Shown here piece by piece: positions 22,845 to 24,684 of a stretch of DNA of 24,684 bases (positions are counted from its first letter, which is position 1; each line of letters opens with the position of its first letter). This stretch comes from a virus. The translations under genes were made by a program, and so were the position numbers. The stretch lies in the IMG/VR virus record IMGVR_UViG_3300036818_000038, positions 1 to 24,684 of that record, one strand, 5' to 3'. The notes under the pieces are model-generated. The model was given only the letters and a program-made list of their open reading frames with translations, did no database searches and was not told the DNA's origin.

Positions 22845-24684
22845 CAGACCTTCTTGATCGCGTCGAGGGCCTCCTGGAGGAACAAGGGGCCGGTGGCGGA
22901 CATGGCAGCGAACATGGGGTTGTCCAGGTTGCCGGTCTTGACCCCGATGAACGTCAGCAGCGCGACCGCGGCCAGCCCGAGGATGTGGTGGATCAGCTTG
23001 CGGATCGACTTCTGCTTGTCAGCGACCTTCTGCTCGTCCGCGATCGTGGCCTTGTGGAACCTGGCCAGCTCGGCCTGGCTCCGCACCAGCTCAGCCTTGA
23101 CCTCGGCGAGCTGCCGGTGCTGCTCGGTGGTGAGCCGCTCGGCGGCCTGGGCGACCTGCTCGCTGATGATCTGGGCGAGCTGGCCGGCGGCATCGGCGGC
23201 GGCGGGCGCGACCGCCACAGCGGTGTCAGCCGGCGTCTCCGGGCTGGGGACGCCGGGGACGTGGGCGAACCGGCCGTGCTCGTCGCGGACGTACTCGCGG
23301 GCGGCCACGTAGGCGGAGCCGAACAGCTCCAGCCCGTCCCACGCCGGCCCGGCCAGGGTCAGCCCGGCCGCGTGCTTGTCCAGCTCGGCGTGCTGCGCGG
23401 TCCACATCCCGGTCGCCGCGTGGTGGGCCAGCGCGCAGTACCCCTTCGGGTCAGCCAGGTACTTGCCCAGGTGGTCGACGCACCGCTGCCAGTCGCCGCC
23501 CTCACCCCACCGGATTTTCTGGGCGCCCTCGCCGTGGACCCAGTACTCGTGGAGCGCCTCGGCGTTCCCCCGGTTCCCCGGCCCGTTGTCGCCCTTGGCT
23601 GCGGCGGGCGTGACATCGGGTGAGTCGGCGGTGCCGCCGCCGGGTGCGGAGTCCACCCCGGAAATGTCGAGGTGCAGCGCGATGTCCTGCGCTTCTTCCT
23701 TGGTGGCGTGGCAGGCGAGCAGGTGCCCGTCGCCGGTCATCGAGGCGTGCGGCAGGTGCGCCGGGCACGCCGGGTGGTGCTCGACGACGCCGGGGAACCG
23801 GGCGGCAGCGTAAGCCTCCTCCTCCCGGCGGACGCGAGTGACCTTGTGCCGCCCGCCCCGCCGGTCCACCACCTCGCGCGTGGCGTGGTCGTACCGGCCG
23901 CGCACGTCGTTCCCGGCCGTGGTGTGGCCCCGGACCTGGTGGCCGTGGAGCCGGGCCGCCGGGGCGCCAGGGCCACCGCCAGCGCCGGTCCACCGGCCGT
24001 GCTCGTCGCGGGCCTCGTCCTCGTCGAAGCCGAACAGCGCCGCAACCTCGCCGGACGCGGCGAGCGCTTCCAGGTCGGTGAACGCCGGGGAGTTGCCGGG
24101 CATCAGCAGCGTGCACTCCCCCGCCCACGCGGCGGACGGATCGGCCGCTGCGGCGCAGCCGGGCTTGACCTGCCGCCACTGGTAGCCGCCCCCGCCGGGC
24201 TTGGAGATGAACTCGTAGGTCTTGGCGTTCTTGCCGGTGCCGACCTGGTAGTTGTTCCACCCGAGGTACTTGACGGGGGTGGTCTTGTTGCCGGTGACGT
24301 GCTGGGCGACGGACCGGAGCCGGGACGGCCGGGCCTGGGCCGGCGCGGTGGTGGACTGCCCGCTCGTGCTGGGCTTGCGGGTCGTGGTCTTGCTGGCCCC
24401 GCCGCCGCCGGTGCTGGGCTTGGTCGTGCCGGTCTTGCCTGCGCCGCCGGTGCTGGGCTTGTGGCTGGTGCTCGTCTTGTGACCGGTGCCCGCCGGCCCG
24501 CCCTGGTGGGCCTGGTTCTTCAGCCGCAGCGCGGCGGTCGTCTTCGGGCCGACCAAGCCGTCGACCTTGAGGCCGTGCGCCTTCTGGTACCCCTTGACTG
24601 CGGCGAGGGTTTTCAGGCCGAAGATCCCGTCGACCTTCAGCGGCGGCTCGGCGCCCAGCGCGTTGAGGCGGCGTTGCAGGTCCC
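22844..24684 (-). CDS. Peptidoglycan-binding, coiled-coil, membrane-anchored protein; 5' end beyond window
   Basis: The frame is open to the right edge; 612 residues are visible, so a start at 24556 is not real. Residues 2-52 form a peptidoglycan-binding type 1 domain (LQRRLNALGAEPPLKVDGIF, KGYQKAHGLKVDGLVGPKT). A Thr/Lys/Ser/Gly-rich linker follows (STGGAGKTGTTKPSTGG), then YLGWNNYQVG with GYQWRQVKPG, then RDEHGRW (about 225), a His/Cys-rich part (HHPACPAHLPHA), a Trp-rich block (EYWVHGEGAQKIRWGEGGDW, GKYLADPKGYCALAHHAATG), a second RDEHGRF (about 470), a coiled coil (AERLTTEQHRQLAEVKAELV) and a hydrophobic segment near the end (ILGLAAVALLTFIGV). It precedes the maturation protease, a slot usually next to portal or minor head protein. 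Role unknown: a wall- and membrane-interacting head-module protein is inferred. Confidence 0.8.
   Translation of the reverse strand, partial: DLQRRLNALGAEPPLKVDGIFGLKTLAAVKGYQKAHGLKVDGLVGPKTTAALRLKNQAHQGGPAGTGHKTSTSHKPSTGGAGKTGTTKPSTGGGGASKTTTRKPSTSGQSTTAPAQARPSRLRSVAQHVTGNKTTPVKYLGWNNYQVGTGKNAKTYEFISKPGGGGYQWRQVKPGCAAAADPSAAWAGECTLLMPGNSPAFTDLEALAASGEVAALFGFDEDEARDEHGRWTGAGGGPGAPAARLHGHQVRGHTTAGNDVRGRYDHATREVVDRRGGRHKVTRVRREEEAYAAARFPGVVEHHPACPAHLPHASMTGDGHLLACHATKEEAQDIALHLDISGVDSAPGGGTADSPDVTPAAAKGDNGPGNRGNAEALHEYWVHGEGAQKIRWGEGGDWQRCVDHLGKYLADPKGYCALAHHAATGMWTAQHAELDKHAAGLTLAGPAWDGLELFGSAYVAAREYVRDEHGRFAHVPGVPSPETPADTAVAVAPAAADAAGQLAQIISEQVAQAAERLTTEQHRQLAEVKAELVRSQAELARFHKATIADEQKVADKQKSIRKLIHHILGLAAVALLTFIGVKTGNLDNPMFAAMSATGPLFLQEALDAIKKV

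Noticed and set aside
22844-24556. Start of the wall-binding protein at 24556
   Set aside because: The frame continues upstream to the window edge and the upstream residues complete a peptidoglycan-binding domain, so the true start is outside.

Overview
The window is a very GC-rich stretch (third codon positions are mostly G or C) of the structural module of a tailed siphovirus or prophage of a high-GC actinobacterium. The evidence is the gene order, a long tape-measure gene, GTG/TTG starts with GGAGG-type ribosome sites, and actinophage-like protein families. Every convincing gene but one lies on the minus strand, so the operon reads from right (24684) to left (1). Both ends are cut: portal and terminase would lie beyond the right edge, and the tail-tip/lysis region beyond the left edge. 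No tRNA, rRNA, CRISPR array, insertion sequence, integrase or attachment site was seen.

Head module (24684 to about 16300): a 5'-truncated protein with a peptidoglycan-binding domain, coiled coil and C-terminal membrane segment; a 1016-residue maturation protease/scaffold fusion with a histidine-rich repeat linker; a run of small capsid decoration-type proteins (four paralogues, one with an inserted domain of about 100 residues, plus one unrelated beta-rich protein); and the major capsid protein. Two intrinsic-terminator-like hairpins lie inside this run. Neck module (16304 to 14521): connector-region proteins, a small helix-turn-helix-like protein and an HK97 gp10-like protein.

Accessory segment inside the neck/tail junction (14499 to 11852): a gene of unknown function, an HNH endonuclease, what looks like the displaced remainder of the unknown gene, a repeat-bearing intergenic region, and a DNA adenine-type methyltransferase broken by a one-base frameshift. 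Tail module (11835 to 1): tail terminator-like protein, two small proteins, tail tube, a gpG/gpT-type tail assembly chaperone pair in a -1 frame relationship, tape measure carrying NlpC/P60 and lysozyme-like domains, a repeat-containing fibre-like protein, and a large tail-tip protein open to the left edge. Between tail tube and chaperone sit two tiny zinc-finger-like genes, one of them on the plus strand and one frameshifted.

No wholly new defence or mobile system is visible. The most unusual points are the HNH insertion bracketed by a repeated gene segment, the opposite-strand zinc-ribbon gene, the decoration-protein expansion, the head-module protein combining wall binding with a membrane anchor, and a set of single-base lesions (methyltransferase, zinc finger, missing tail-tube stop). 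The lesions point either to prophage decay or to homopolymer sequencing errors.
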